DNA of 9,764 bases from assembly GCA_026967815.1 (NCBI GenBank), contig JAPUUO010000048.1, positions 1-9,764 of the forward strand. The letters are read 5' to 3'. Shown here in pieces: positions 1 through 5,986 of this stretch. The number at the start of each line of letters is the position of its first letter. Position 1 is the first letter of the stretch. The stretch comes from Candidatus Bathyarchaeota archaeon (GTDB lineage Archaea; Thermoproteota; Bathyarchaeia; Bathyarchaeales; Bathyarchaeaceae). Position numbers and translations under genes: made by a program. Below the pieces are notes generated by a model. The model was given only the letters and a program-made list of their open reading frames with translations, did not search any database and was not told the DNA's origin.

Positions 1-722
1 TATCCACGAAAATCATAGAAAGAAATACAACGATCCCGACGAAAAAGAGCCAGATATTCTCAACAGCAGCGGACTTCCAAACCACAGTAACAATTAACGT
101 ACTCCAAGGAGAGAGAAGCATGGCCGCAGATAACGTCTCTCTCGGCATGTTCAATTTTACTGGTATACCGCCAGCGCCAAGAGGAGTGCCTCAGATAGAA
201 GTGACATTCGATATTGATGCCGATGGCATGTTGAATGTTTCGGCTAAGGACCTAGGCACAGGGAGGGAGCAGAAGATCACCATCACAGCTTCGACGAAGA
301 TTTCAGAGAAAGAAAAAGAACGTATGATGAAAGAAGCCGAGCAGTTTGCCGAGGAAGATAAAAAACAGAAGGAAGAAGCTGAAACACGCAACAACGCCGA
401 ATCGCTGATCTACACCGCTGAAAAGACAAAAAAAGATTTAGAAGACAAGATTGGCAAGGAGCAGATTGAGAAGATAGACAAGGCAATCGCCGAACTACGA
501 AAGACGCTGAGCGACAAAGACATTGAACAGATCAAAGCTAAGAACGAAGAGTTGGCGAAGATTCTACAAGAAGTAGGGACAGCTGTCTACCAGCAAGCAG
601 CTGCGAGGAGAGCAGAGGAAGAAAAAGCTGAGCAGGCCAAAGGCACCAAGGAACCAAAAGAGAAAGTTGTAGACGCCGACTATGAAGAAGTGAAAGAAGA
701 CACAAAAGAGAAAGAAGACTAG
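1..722 (+). CDS. dnaK: Hsp70 chaperone DnaK, C-terminal part (5' end outside window)
   Basis: ATP-dependent cytosolic chaperone; only the last 239 residues are here. The frame is open from base 3, and the Met at 120 is internal, because the upstream codons continue the family motif around GERSMAADN. What is visible is the end of the substrate-binding beta domain (LGMFNFTGIPPAPRGVPQ, then FDIDADGMLNVSAKDL), the helical lid rich in Glu and Lys, and a charged tail with the typical DnaK ending VVDADYEEVKED. The ATPase domain and most of the peptide-binding domain lie off the left edge. dnaJ follows 35 bases downstream on the same strand, the usual chaperone operon order, with grpE probably further upstream (inference). 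Bacterial-type DnaK occurs in many mesophilic archaea and is generally regarded as horizontally acquired. Confidence 0.97.
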   Translation, partial: STKIIERNTTIPTKKSQIFSTAADFQTTVTINVLQGERSMAADNVSLGMFNFTGIPPAPRGVPQIEVTFDIDADGMLNVSAKDLGTGREQKITITASTKISEKEKERMMKEAEQFAEEDKKQKEEAETRNNAESLIYTAEKTKKDLEDKIGKEQIEKIDKAIAELRKTLSDKDIEQIKAKNEELAKILQEVGTAVYQQAAARRAEEEKAEQAKGTKEPKEKVVDADYEEVKEDTKEKED

Positions 723-757
723 ATATGGTCTTTCCTCTAACCTCAAGCTGATAAACA

Positions 758-1867
758 ATGAACCGCAAACGAGACTACTATGACGTCCTAAATGTGCCGA
801 AAGATGCCTCTAAAACGAAGATCAAAAAAGCCTATCGCAAACTGGCGATGAAATATCATCCCGACCGGAATAAGTCATCAGATGCTGAGGAGAAATTCAA
901 GGAGGTATCTGAGGCATACGCCGTTCTTTCAGACGATGAAAAACGAATGCAATATGACCAATTCGGTCATGAAGGAATACGCGGCAAATACTCCCGGGAC
1001 GACATATTCAAAGGCGCTGACTTTGACCGAATCTTTAAGGACTTGGGTTTCGGCTTCGGTGGCTTTGATAGTGTATTCGACATGTTCTTCAGAGGTAGAA
1101 CCCGAAGACGCTACGGACCGCGAAAAGGAGCAGACCTACGATACGATCTTGAAATAACCCTGCAAGAAGCTGCATTTGGCCTAAGCAAAAAGGTGAAGAT
1201 ACCTGGGTTTGAGGTTTGTCGCACCTGCAAGGGTAGTGGGGTAAAACCTGGCACTGACCCCAAGAAATGTCCGGAATGCAACGGAACAGGCGAAACACGA
1301 CGCACTAGGAGCTTTGGCTACATGCAATTTACGGAAATCCAAACGTGCAGTAGATGCCGTGGAAAGGGAGTGTTCATCAAGAACTTATGCCAAGACTGCA
1401 ATGGCACCGGAACAGTACAACGCCTCCGCAGAATTGACTTGAAGATTCCTCCTGGCATCGATGATGGCTACAGCCTCAGGCTAGGCGGAGAGGGAAAGCC
1501 TGGGACACAAGGAGGCCGAAAAGGCGACCTTTACGTTGTCGTGCATGTTAGGCCTCATGAACTCTTCAGAAGGAATGGAAGCGACCTTTTTTACGAGGCG
1601 AATATCACTTTTCCTCAAGCAGCCTTGGGAACGAAAATTCAGGTTCCCACGCTTGACGGTGAAGCCAGACTCACGATTCCAGCAGGGACTCAAACTGGAA
1701 CACTGTTTCGATTGAGAGGAAAAGGAATCCCTCACTTGCGTGGATGGGGAAAAGGCGACATGCATGTTAGAATCGTTATCAAGACACCCACAAAATTGAC
1801 ACGTCGCCAGGAGAAACTCCTAGCCGAGCTAGCACAGGAGATGAAAGACGAAGTCACGTTCAGCTGA
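758..1867 (+). CDS. dnaJ: Co-chaperone DnaJ (Hsp40, type I)
   Basis: Stimulates the DnaK ATPase and delivers unfolded substrates to it. At 369 residues it has the usual type I length. In order: the J domain (about 6-70) with the HPD motif at 34-36; a Gly/Phe-rich linker (about 95-112); a zinc-binding domain with four CxxCxGxG-type repeats (Cys pairs 154/157, 171/174, 197/200, 211/214); then the C-terminal substrate-binding domain (about 225-345). The start is fixed by the J domain beginning only a few residues in (RDYYDVLNV). No good Shine-Dalgarno precedes it, so translation is probably coupled to dnaK 35 bases upstream. All zinc ligands and the HPD are present, so it should be functional. 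Confidence 0.97.
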   Translation: MNRKRDYYDVLNVPKDASKTKIKKAYRKLAMKYHPDRNKSSDAEEKFKEVSEAYAVLSDDEKRMQYDQFGHEGIRGKYSRDDIFKGADFDRIFKDLGFGFGGFDSVFDMFFRGRTRRRYGPRKGADLRYDLEITLQEAAFGLSKKVKIPGFEVCRTCKGSGVKPGTDPKKCPECNGTGETRRTRSFGYMQFTEIQTCSRCRGKGVFIKNLCQDCNGTGTVQRLRRIDLKIPPGIDDGYSLRLGGEGKPGTQGGRKGDLYVVVHVRPHELFRRNGSDLFYEANITFPQAALGTKIQVPTLDGEARLTIPAGTQTGTLFRLRGKGIPHLRGWGKGDMHVRIVIKTPTKLTRRQEKLLAELAQEMKDEVTFS

Positions 1868-1884
1868 TGCGCGCGCAGCAACTG

Positions 1885-1934
1885 CTTAAAAGAAAACTTA
1901 GCACTAAGGCTATAAACAGACTAAAACGGGAGGT
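1885..1934 (+). promoter_or_regulatory. Possible promoter and ribosome binding site of the PUA-like gene
   Basis: Two TATA-like boxes lie in the gap after dnaJ: CTTAAAAG at 1885-1892 and TATAAA at 1911-1916. A strong Shine-Dalgarno GGGAGGT spans 1928-1934. Initiation about 25 bases after the first box would keep the Shine-Dalgarno in the transcript; initiation from the second would nearly lose it. The Shine-Dalgarno is 11 bases from GTG 1946 but touches TTG 1934, which favours the GTG start. Confidence 0.35.
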
Positions 1935-1945
1935 TGTTAGATTTC

Positions 1946-2392
1946 GTGTCCGAGAATTACGCCTATATCCTCATTAATGACAAAAAATGGTGGAATAGAC
2001 GCCTCAACAAAAACAAAGTGGGCAAGACAATTCATGCCTTTGTACGCCGGGGACATGTCGGACCCACAGACGCTAGATTTGTCCTCTTCTACGTGAAGCA
2101 TCCTCTTAAGGAAATTCGAGGAAGAGGCGAGTTTATAGAACGAATTACCGGGAGCATTGATGAGCTTTGGAACAGCTACAGTCATGAAACGGTATTCAAA
2201 TCCTATAAGGAATATTCGGAGTTTCTGCAAGGAAAAACTGAAACTACGATTGTAAGGCTCAAAAATGTGCGAGAGCTCCCAGCGCCTGTTTCTATGCAAA
2301 CTGTTTCACGCTTGCTTGGCCTCAGCAGGATGCCCCGAGGAGGAAGGTACGTCGACAGAGAAACCTTCGAGAAACTTGTTGGCCCTGCGTGA
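1946..2392 (+). CDS. Small PUA-like (ASCH/EVE/DUF365-type) protein
   Basis: A 148-residue protein read from GTG 1946. A TTG at 1934 is in frame but sits on the Shine-Dalgarno. The N-terminal 100 residues have the look of a PUA-like beta barrel: a basic opening (KWWNRRLNKNKVGKTIHAF), a hydrophobic strand ending at RFVLFYVKHP, then RGRGEFIERITG, an ELW helix, and a KSYKEYSEFLQG segment before a last strand TTIVRLKNVREL. That order is typical of ASCH, EVE and DUF365 families, which bind RNA or modified bases. The short tail (about 117-148) could be a small helical element. There are no catalytic residues I can name. It follows dnaJ by 78 bases and probably has its own promoter. Family assignment comes from pattern recognition only; the true ligand is unknown. 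Confidence 0.7.
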   Translation: MSENYAYILINDKKWWNRRLNKNKVGKTIHAFVRRGHVGPTDARFVLFYVKHPLKEIRGRGEFIERITGSIDELWNSYSHETVFKSYKEYSEFLQGKTETTIVRLKNVRELPAPVSMQTVSRLLGLSRMPRGGRYVDRETFEKLVGPA

Positions 2393-2564
2393 GCGCGTCT
2401 GATTGTTGACAATGTGGCTAAACAAATTATAGTCGATTGCTGGCTGAGTAGCACTCGTATTTTTGAATCGTGTCTGAACGCCTTTGAGTGGAACAGTGTT
2501 GGAAACGTCTGTCGTCCACATCTAGACATAGCTGAAATTGTACATGTGTTTTCAAGATGAAATT

Positions 2565-2605
2565 TATGACGCAAGGCTTAAGTATGACATGTGTCATAGT
2601 TTATC
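2565..2605 (+). promoter_or_regulatory. Orphan operator/promoter-like element
   Basis: A dyad with 7-base arms (TATGACA and TGTCATA) and a 2-base centre spans 2583-2598. A degenerate copy with an intact left arm, TATGAC, spans 2565-2580. TTTATC follows at 2600-2605, one base after the dyad, in the position the TATA box occupies at 5943-5950. The core ATGACATGTGTCAT matches 13 of 14 bases of the copy at 5928-5941. No gene starts downstream, so what it controls is unclear. Confidence 0.55.
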
Positions 2606-2616
2606 TCTCGGACCCC

Positions 2617-2635
2617 GGGCCAGTTTAGAACGCCC
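2617..2635. other. GC-rich bulged hairpin
   Basis: GGGC (2617-2620) pairs with GCCC (2632-2635), and GTT (2623-2625) pairs with AAC (2629-2631), leaving a CA bulge and a TAG loop. It lies about 20 bases after the orphan operator and would be near the 5' end of any transcript starting there. No T-run follows, so it is not an obvious terminator. Confidence 0.3.
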
Positions 2636-2739
2636 AAAGCCGCGTGCGCTACAGTTGCTATAATATTCTCCTCGCTAGAGTTCAGAGAGATTGTGACTTA
2701 TTGAGCGAGTGAATAAGAATGTCTTGTTGAGCCAAACCT

Positions 2740-2756
2740 TAGGTTATCAAAACCTA
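2740..2756. other. Small AT-rich hairpin
   Basis: TAGGTT (2740-2745) pairs with AACCTA (2751-2756) around an ATCAA loop. The left arm also belongs to a second dyad, AACC-TTA-GGTT (2735-2745), giving alternative pairings. It lies 65 bases past the stop codon of the leftward DUF116 gene and might help terminate that transcript, but there is no strong T-run. Confidence 0.25.
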
Positions 2757-2820
2757 GAAATTCACGACGTTGTCAAATCAGTGCACTCAGCTATAAAGTG
2801 AAGCCTTTACAGAAGAACTG

Positions 2821-3435
2821 TTAGAGGATTTTTTCGAGATTTTCAATATTGAAAGTTGTTTTGGCACAACCGTTTTTGAGCAGTGGGACGGCTTGGGCAG
2901 CTAAGCTTATTTGCTTGAGGTATTCTCCTCCAAGTTTTAACTCTTGACTGCATGAAACACCTACGACGCCTTCGTATCTGTTTTTCTTCAGAATTTCGGG
3001 GATGCAAGAGCCGCCCGGCAGTGTGTAAACGTCGTAGCCCTTGCTTTCGCCTAGTGTGGTTGCTTGGTTGATGAGGCAGTCGGAGGAGCAGTGGGCGCAT
3101 TTGTATGAGGGTAATTCTGAATTAAACTCTGCTTGACACCTGCTGTCCATGTGTTTCCTCGCGCAGTGTGGTAGAAAAAGTGCTCTCTTCTTTGTCTTTA
3201 CGAATCTTTCTCTTTCCGAAATATTTTGCATATGCACGTCTACAAGGTCTTCAACTAACTGAAGAGCGTTAGGTACATCTAAGCCTGTAATTTCTTGAAG
3301 CCTAAACTTCTCTGCGAGATTGCGGGCTCTGACACCAATCTTTTTATGAAGTTTTCTTTCTTGGGCAACTCTGGCGAGTTCCCTGAAAAACGATTTCGAA
3401 ATTTCTGAAAGGTCGAAGCTGAAACCGTAAGGCAT
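2821..3435 (-). CDS. DUF116 family Cys-rich protein
   Basis: A 204-residue protein matching the DUF116 pattern: RALFLPHCARK (85-94), a Cys-rich insert with C100, C113, C116 and C120, then YDVYTLPGGSC (C144), GVVGVSCSQEL (C162) and, near the end, VPLLKNGCAKTTFN (C190). The many conserved Cys suggest an iron-sulfur or other metal centre; the family's biochemical function is not established to my knowledge. The first 75 residues are helical and charged, with no signal peptide or membrane helix, so it is probably cytoplasmic. The ATG at 3433-3435 has a weak AGGA ribosome site 4 bases upstream. It lies 117 bases downstream of the ketoacyl-synthase gene on the same strand and may have its own promoter. 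Confidence 0.88.
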   Translation of the reverse strand: MPYGFSFDLSEISKSFFRELARVAQERKLHKKIGVRARNLAEKFRLQEITGLDVPNALQLVEDLVDVHMQNISERERFVKTKKRALFLPHCARKHMDSRCQAEFNSELPSYKCAHCSSDCLINQATTLGESKGYDVYTLPGGSCIPEILKKNRYEGVVGVSCSQELKLGGEYLKQISLAAQAVPLLKNGCAKTTFNIENLEKIL

Positions 3436-3460
3436 AGTTTCCTAAAAGAAAAGCGAGACG

Positions 3461-3480
3461 TTTAAAACTATCTATTTATG
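3461..3480 (-). promoter_or_regulatory. Possible TATA boxes for the DUF116 gene
   Basis: Read on the minus strand, CATAAATA (3480-3473) and GTTTTAAA (3468-3461) lie about 40 and 30 bases before the ATG at 3435. The first fits a transcript that keeps the AGGA ribosome site; the second would give an almost leaderless message. Assigned from spacing and AT content only. Confidence 0.3.
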
Positions 3481-3552
3481 AGGTTGAATTTTCCATATGT
3501 ATTCATCCTATAAAACGCAAGGCATAATCTCAGCTGTAATTTCTTGAGGTTC

Positions 3553-4665
3553 CTAAAAGAGCATGGAACAGACGTTGCTGCTGAACCCCCAGCCAAAACC
3601 GAGTACAATGACTTGGTCATCTTTCTGAAGTTTTCCTTCTTGCATCACTTTTCCCAGAATAAATGGTAAACTTGCTCCTGCCAGATTGCCGTTTTCAGCT
3701 AGCACTTCGTAAGATTCCTTTAGTTTTTCATGTTGAATGCCGTAATTTTTTGCTACATCGTCAAGTATAGCCTTACTGCCAGTATGAATGACCCATCTTT
3801 TCACCTTGGCTTCATGCTCAGAGAAATGCTGTCCAAACAATTCTTCTAAAACCACTGAGGTATACTCGAGTCCAAGCTTTCGTATGTTTTTATCCAGATG
3901 AGAACTAAAACCGAAACTAAATGGTTCATTCAAAATCGTGAGTCTGGCATAGCCCGCCAAATAGTCTGTTTTCCTCAAATTCGTAACATGAAAAATATCT
4001 GCTATTCTCGGGCCTTTTCCTTCTCTAGCTACAATAATACTTGCTGCACCATCTCCAAAAAGAAAAAACTCCAAGGCAGCAATCCATTTCCTAAGCTCTC
4101 TCCTTCTCTGCTTTTCAGCTTTTAATGCTTGAATTTCCTTGATCCCCATCACACTCTTCATACCTCTCACCTGATTGTAGAACCAGTAGGAGTTAAGACC
4201 AGACAGGCAAATCATCACGTAGTCTCGGGGAGAATCAACAAGATGGTCTTTCGCCAACTCCAAGGCTCGAGTAAAGGCTGTGCAAGCCATTCCTTGAAGA
4301 CTAACATGTTTAATGCTTGGTGAAAAGCCCAGTCTTCGAATCAAAAGACTGCTGAGTCCAGGACATAAAAAGGGGTTGGCATCGTAGGTCGCTATGAAAT
4401 AGCCTATGTCGTCAATTGAAATGCTGAGTCTTCGGGTGGCATCCTTGCAAGCCTTAACACAAACATCTAGCCCAACATCAGATGTAGTCAACTCAGACCT
4501 CGAAAAGAAGTCTGTGGGGATCGCCGAATACCTACTATATACGCCCAAGTTTGATATATTTTGCTTGACACTTTCAGGTAGTTCGCATGGAAAAAGCTCT
4601 ATTAACTCCTTAGTAGAATATTTCTTATGTGGAACTGCCGTGGATAACCCTAACAAAAACAGCAT
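3553..4665 (-). CDS. Ketoacyl-synthase III / type III polyketide-synthase-like condensing enzyme
   Basis: A 370-residue thiolase-superfamily enzyme expected to condense acyl-CoA units by decarboxylative Claisen chemistry. The catalytic triad of the KAS III/chalcone-synthase/plant 3-ketoacyl-CoA-synthase group is visible: Cys128 in GMACTAF, His294 in WVIHTGSKAIL and Asn327 in ENGNLAGAS. Supporting motifs are LFGDGAASIIV (202-212) and the C-terminal GFGWGFSSN (356-364). Length fits KAS III and type III PKS (about 330-400). It differs from HMG-CoA synthase, lacking that family's HQPN and TGEPAYFKH motifs. A basic stretch, KAEKQRRRELRK (182-193), lies just before the FGDGA loop and is unusual. 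The ATG at 4665 has a good site, GTGAGG, 8 bases upstream. Substrate and product are unknown; archaea generally lack bacterial fatty acid synthesis, so the natural starter is open. Confidence 0.87.
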   Translation of the reverse strand: MLFLLGLSTAVPHKKYSTKELIELFPCELPESVKQNISNLGVYSRYSAIPTDFFSRSELTTSDVGLDVCVKACKDATRRLSISIDDIGYFIATYDANPFLCPGLSSLLIRRLGFSPSIKHVSLQGMACTAFTRALELAKDHLVDSPRDYVMICLSGLNSYWFYNQVRGMKSVMGIKEIQALKAEKQRRRELRKWIAALEFFLFGDGAASIIVAREGKGPRIADIFHVTNLRKTDYLAGYARLTILNEPFSFGFSSHLDKNIRKLGLEYTSVVLEELFGQHFSEHEAKVKRWVIHTGSKAILDDVAKNYGIQHEKLKESYEVLAENGNLAGASLPFILGKVMQEGKLQKDDQVIVLGFGWGFSSNVCSMLF

Positions 4666-4673
4666 CTACTCAT

Positions 4674-4723
4674 CCTCACATATTCCATTTAAAGTAAATT
4701 ACCTCTAACAAAGAATTTTAAGC
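4674..4723 (-). promoter_or_regulatory. Likely promoter and ribosome site of the condensing-enzyme gene
   Basis: On the minus strand, GCTTAAAATT (4723-4714) is a plausible TATA box and would place initiation near 4693. Downstream lies the Shine-Dalgarno GTGAGG (4679-4674), 8 bases before the ATG at 4665. The rest of the 190-base gap to the regulator gene shows no copy of the ATGAC-N4-GTCAT dyad. Confidence 0.4.
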
Positions 4724-4855
4724 TTATCAAAGCTAGTATCAAATCGTATTATTGATTGAGTTTAGTTTTAGGAGAATGCCACAGAGAATTCCAAAGATCG
4801 AAGCTACACTAGTCTATGCACTTGGGTTGTTAGATAACTGCAAGTCGCTCGGTTT

Positions 4856-5827
4856 TCATCTAACTATTGGAATGGGCGCGCTTAAAGAAGTCATTTTTAA
4901 CTTTGCCACTTCTTCCAAGAGCCATGCTATCTCTGTTCCGCCCTGCGTCAACTTGTGTGTTCTCGGCATTTTCAATGCAAGAACCAGCTTTTTGGTTCTA
5001 AGTCTACGCAGGTACTTGTAGGTTCTTCTCAGATTTATTCCAACTTCTTTAGAAAGGCTGCGGGCAGAGATTCCGGTTTTTGGGATGGATTTAAAAATTC
5101 TCTTTTCCGTGGGCGATAGCTTGATTTTCAGCTGACCCTTGATTTTATGATAGAAAACATACTCGGAACGAGGATTCTTTATGATTAGACCCCTTTTTCG
5201 TAGTCTCGTTAGAACTCTTGACAAACTCTTAGGGGGCACAAATGCTGCTAGTTCGTCAAAGGTGCTCGGCTTAGCTTTCAGTTCTCTTAAGACAGCTTCT
5301 TCGTAGCAACATGAATGAATGGGCAAGAGGTTTCTGAGGAAAACTCCCTCCAAAATGCCGTGGAAGTTTCGGCCATAAAACGTAAGCCGATATTTTGTTC
5401 CCTCTCTTTTAACTAGTCCCGCATCCAGCAAGGGTTTGATATATGCCTTGATTATTGTGCTGCGACTGTGTTGAAATCCCTTTTTCCTGAGATATTCTTG
5501 CAGTTCTTTTAGCGTGCGAGGGCGTTCCATAAGTGCTTCCATTATTTTCGGTCGTCTTTCGTTCTTCAAGACGTTAAACAGTTTAGTGGAATGGTCTTTT
5601 TGGTTTACAATTCGCCTAATTTCTAAGATTTCGTTTTTAACTTTCCAGATGTCGCACTGTTCGACGCAGGTCATAGGTGACATTGTGTGGCAGTTTTTGC
5701 AGTGGTTCTCAGCTTGTTCTAGAATCTCGAGTACCGTCTTGCCTTCATTTGTTCCTGCAAGAGACTTGTTTGAACTAGCCGTGGACAACATAGTTATCTC
5801 ACTGGTTATGTTTTTGACGTATGTCAT
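4856..5827 (-). CDS. Triple winged-helix regulator with N-terminal four-Cys cluster
   Basis: A 323-residue probable DNA-binding regulator. An N-terminal Cys motif (C43, C46, C54, C58; pattern CxxC-x7-CxxxC followed by DIWKVKNE) could bind zinc or an iron-sulfur cluster. Three winged-helix-like units follow at about 85-155 (RRPKIMEALMERPRTLKELQ and on), 175-228 (with TFDELAAFVPPKSLSRVLTRLRKRGL in it) and 238-305 (SARSLSKEVGINLRRTYKYL). They resemble archaeal ArsR/MarR-type domains in tandem. The ATG at 5827 has no Shine-Dalgarno and lies inside an operator-like dyad. A second ATG at 5791 (residue 13) has GTGAG upstream and would leave the dyad in the leader, so either start is possible. Divergent from the HTH gene at 5987, which suggests shared control or autoregulation. 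Function is inferred from fold. Confidence 0.82.
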   Translation of the reverse strand: MTYVKNITSEITMLSTASSNKSLAGTNEGKTVLEILEQAENHCKNCHTMSPMTCVEQCDIWKVKNEILEIRRIVNQKDHSTKLFNVLKNERRPKIMEALMERPRTLKELQEYLRKKGFQHSRSTIIKAYIKPLLDAGLVKREGTKYRLTFYGRNFHGILEGVFLRNLLPIHSCCYEEAVLRELKAKPSTFDELAAFVPPKSLSRVLTRLRKRGLIIKNPRSEYVFYHKIKGQLKIKLSPTEKRIFKSIPKTGISARSLSKEVGINLRRTYKYLRRLRTKKLVLALKMPRTHKLTQGGTEIAWLLEEVAKLKMTSLSAPIPIVR

Positions 5828-5828
5828 A
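5813..5828 (-). promoter_or_regulatory. Operator-like dyad at the start of the winged-helix regulator gene
   Basis: The + strand reads TTTGAC-GTAT-GTCATA, one base off the TATGAC-N4-GTCATA form. On the minus strand the core ATGACATACGTCA closely matches the other copies. It overlaps the upstream ATG (5827-5825) and would lie at or just after the transcription start if CTTAATC (5856-5850) is the TATA box. This position suits repression of the regulator gene. Confidence 0.55.
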
Positions 5829-5830
5829 GT

Positions 5831-5848
5831 GGGGAACCATTTGGCCCC
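5831..5848. repeat. Imperfect GC-rich dyad in the divergent control region
   Basis: GGGG (5831-5834) is mirrored by CCCC (5845-5848), and CCA (5837-5839) by TGG (5842-5844), with an AA offset. It lies three bases from the operator-like dyad at 5813-5828 and could be a second protein site or leader structure. The symmetry is partial. Confidence 0.25.
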
Positions 5849-5906
5849 GATTAAGAGAAGAGGGAGGGGAAAGTAGACAAGAAGAGTTCATGTGTTAAGG
5901 CTCCCT

Positions 5907-5942
5907 TATGACAGACGTCATATAAGGATGACATGCGTCATG
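5907..5942 (+). promoter_or_regulatory. Tandem operator-like dyads upstream of the Cys-rich HTH gene
   Basis: Two dyads with centres exactly 20 bp apart: TATGAC-AGAC-GTCATA (5907-5922) and ATGAC-ATGC-GTCAT (5928-5941). The second ends two bases before a TATA box, so it would occupy the TFB recognition element. Spacing of about two helical turns puts both on the same face of the DNA, suiting cooperative binding by dimers. Either neighbouring regulator could be the binder. Confidence 0.7.
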
Positions 5943-5978
5943 CTTATATACGTTTCCATCATTTTGTTCATAGGTGAG
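5943..5978 (+). promoter_or_regulatory. TATA box and ribosome site of the Cys-rich HTH gene
   Basis: CTTATATA at 5943-5950 is a good archaeal TATA box, predicting a start near 5972. A GGTGAG ribosome site at 5973-5978 is 8 bases from ATG 5987. This supports 5987 over the second in-frame ATG at 5993. The transcript leader would be very short. Confidence 0.6.
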
Positions 5979-5986
5979 CTCGTCGC

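Larger units (their letters stand above)
2393..2820. other. Gene-free 428-base region between convergent genes
   Basis: I see no convincing coding sequence on either strand; the longest frames are short, lack ribosome sites or run antisense through the PUA-like gene. It contains a near-perfect operator-like dyad (2583-2598), a TATA-like sequence just after it, a bulged GC-rich hairpin (2617-2635) and a smaller AACCT hairpin (2740-2756). A TATAATAT sequence lies at 2659-2666. No tRNA fold could be drawn. It may carry a small RNA or the remains of a lost gene. Confidence 0.6.

Noticed and set aside
120..122. ATG after GGAGAG, looking like a gene start
   Set aside because: The preceding codons continue the DnaK sequence (NVLQGERS before MAADN), so this is an internal Met of a gene cut by the left edge.
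2051..2058. GACATGTC palindrome
   Set aside because: Inside the PUA-like coding sequence, lacks the ATGAC/GTCAT arms and spacing; short palindromes of this kind are common by chance.
2203..2574. Leftward 123-codon frame starting next to the orphan operator
   Set aside because: Needs a TTG start, has no ribosome site, runs antisense through the PUA-like gene and shows low-complexity composition without motifs.
2606..2700. Possible tRNA in the gene-free gap
   Set aside because: GC-rich segments and a T-arm-like hairpin are present, but no acceptor, D and anticodon arms could be assembled on either strand.
3608..3620. ATGAC-TTG-GTCAT dyad
   Set aside because: Same arms as the operator but a 3-base spacer, and it lies inside the 3' coding part of the condensing-enzyme gene (DDQVIV codons); most likely chance.
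4752..5021. Rightward 89-codon frame with AGGAG near an internal ATG (4776)
   Set aside because: The AGGAG is only one base from that ATG, most of the frame is antisense to the regulator gene, and the protein shows no recognisable motif.
5670..5681. GTCA-TAGG-TGAC inverted repeat
   Set aside because: Arms are in the opposite order to the operator and it lies within the Cys-cluster codons of the winged-helix regulator; treated as coincidence.
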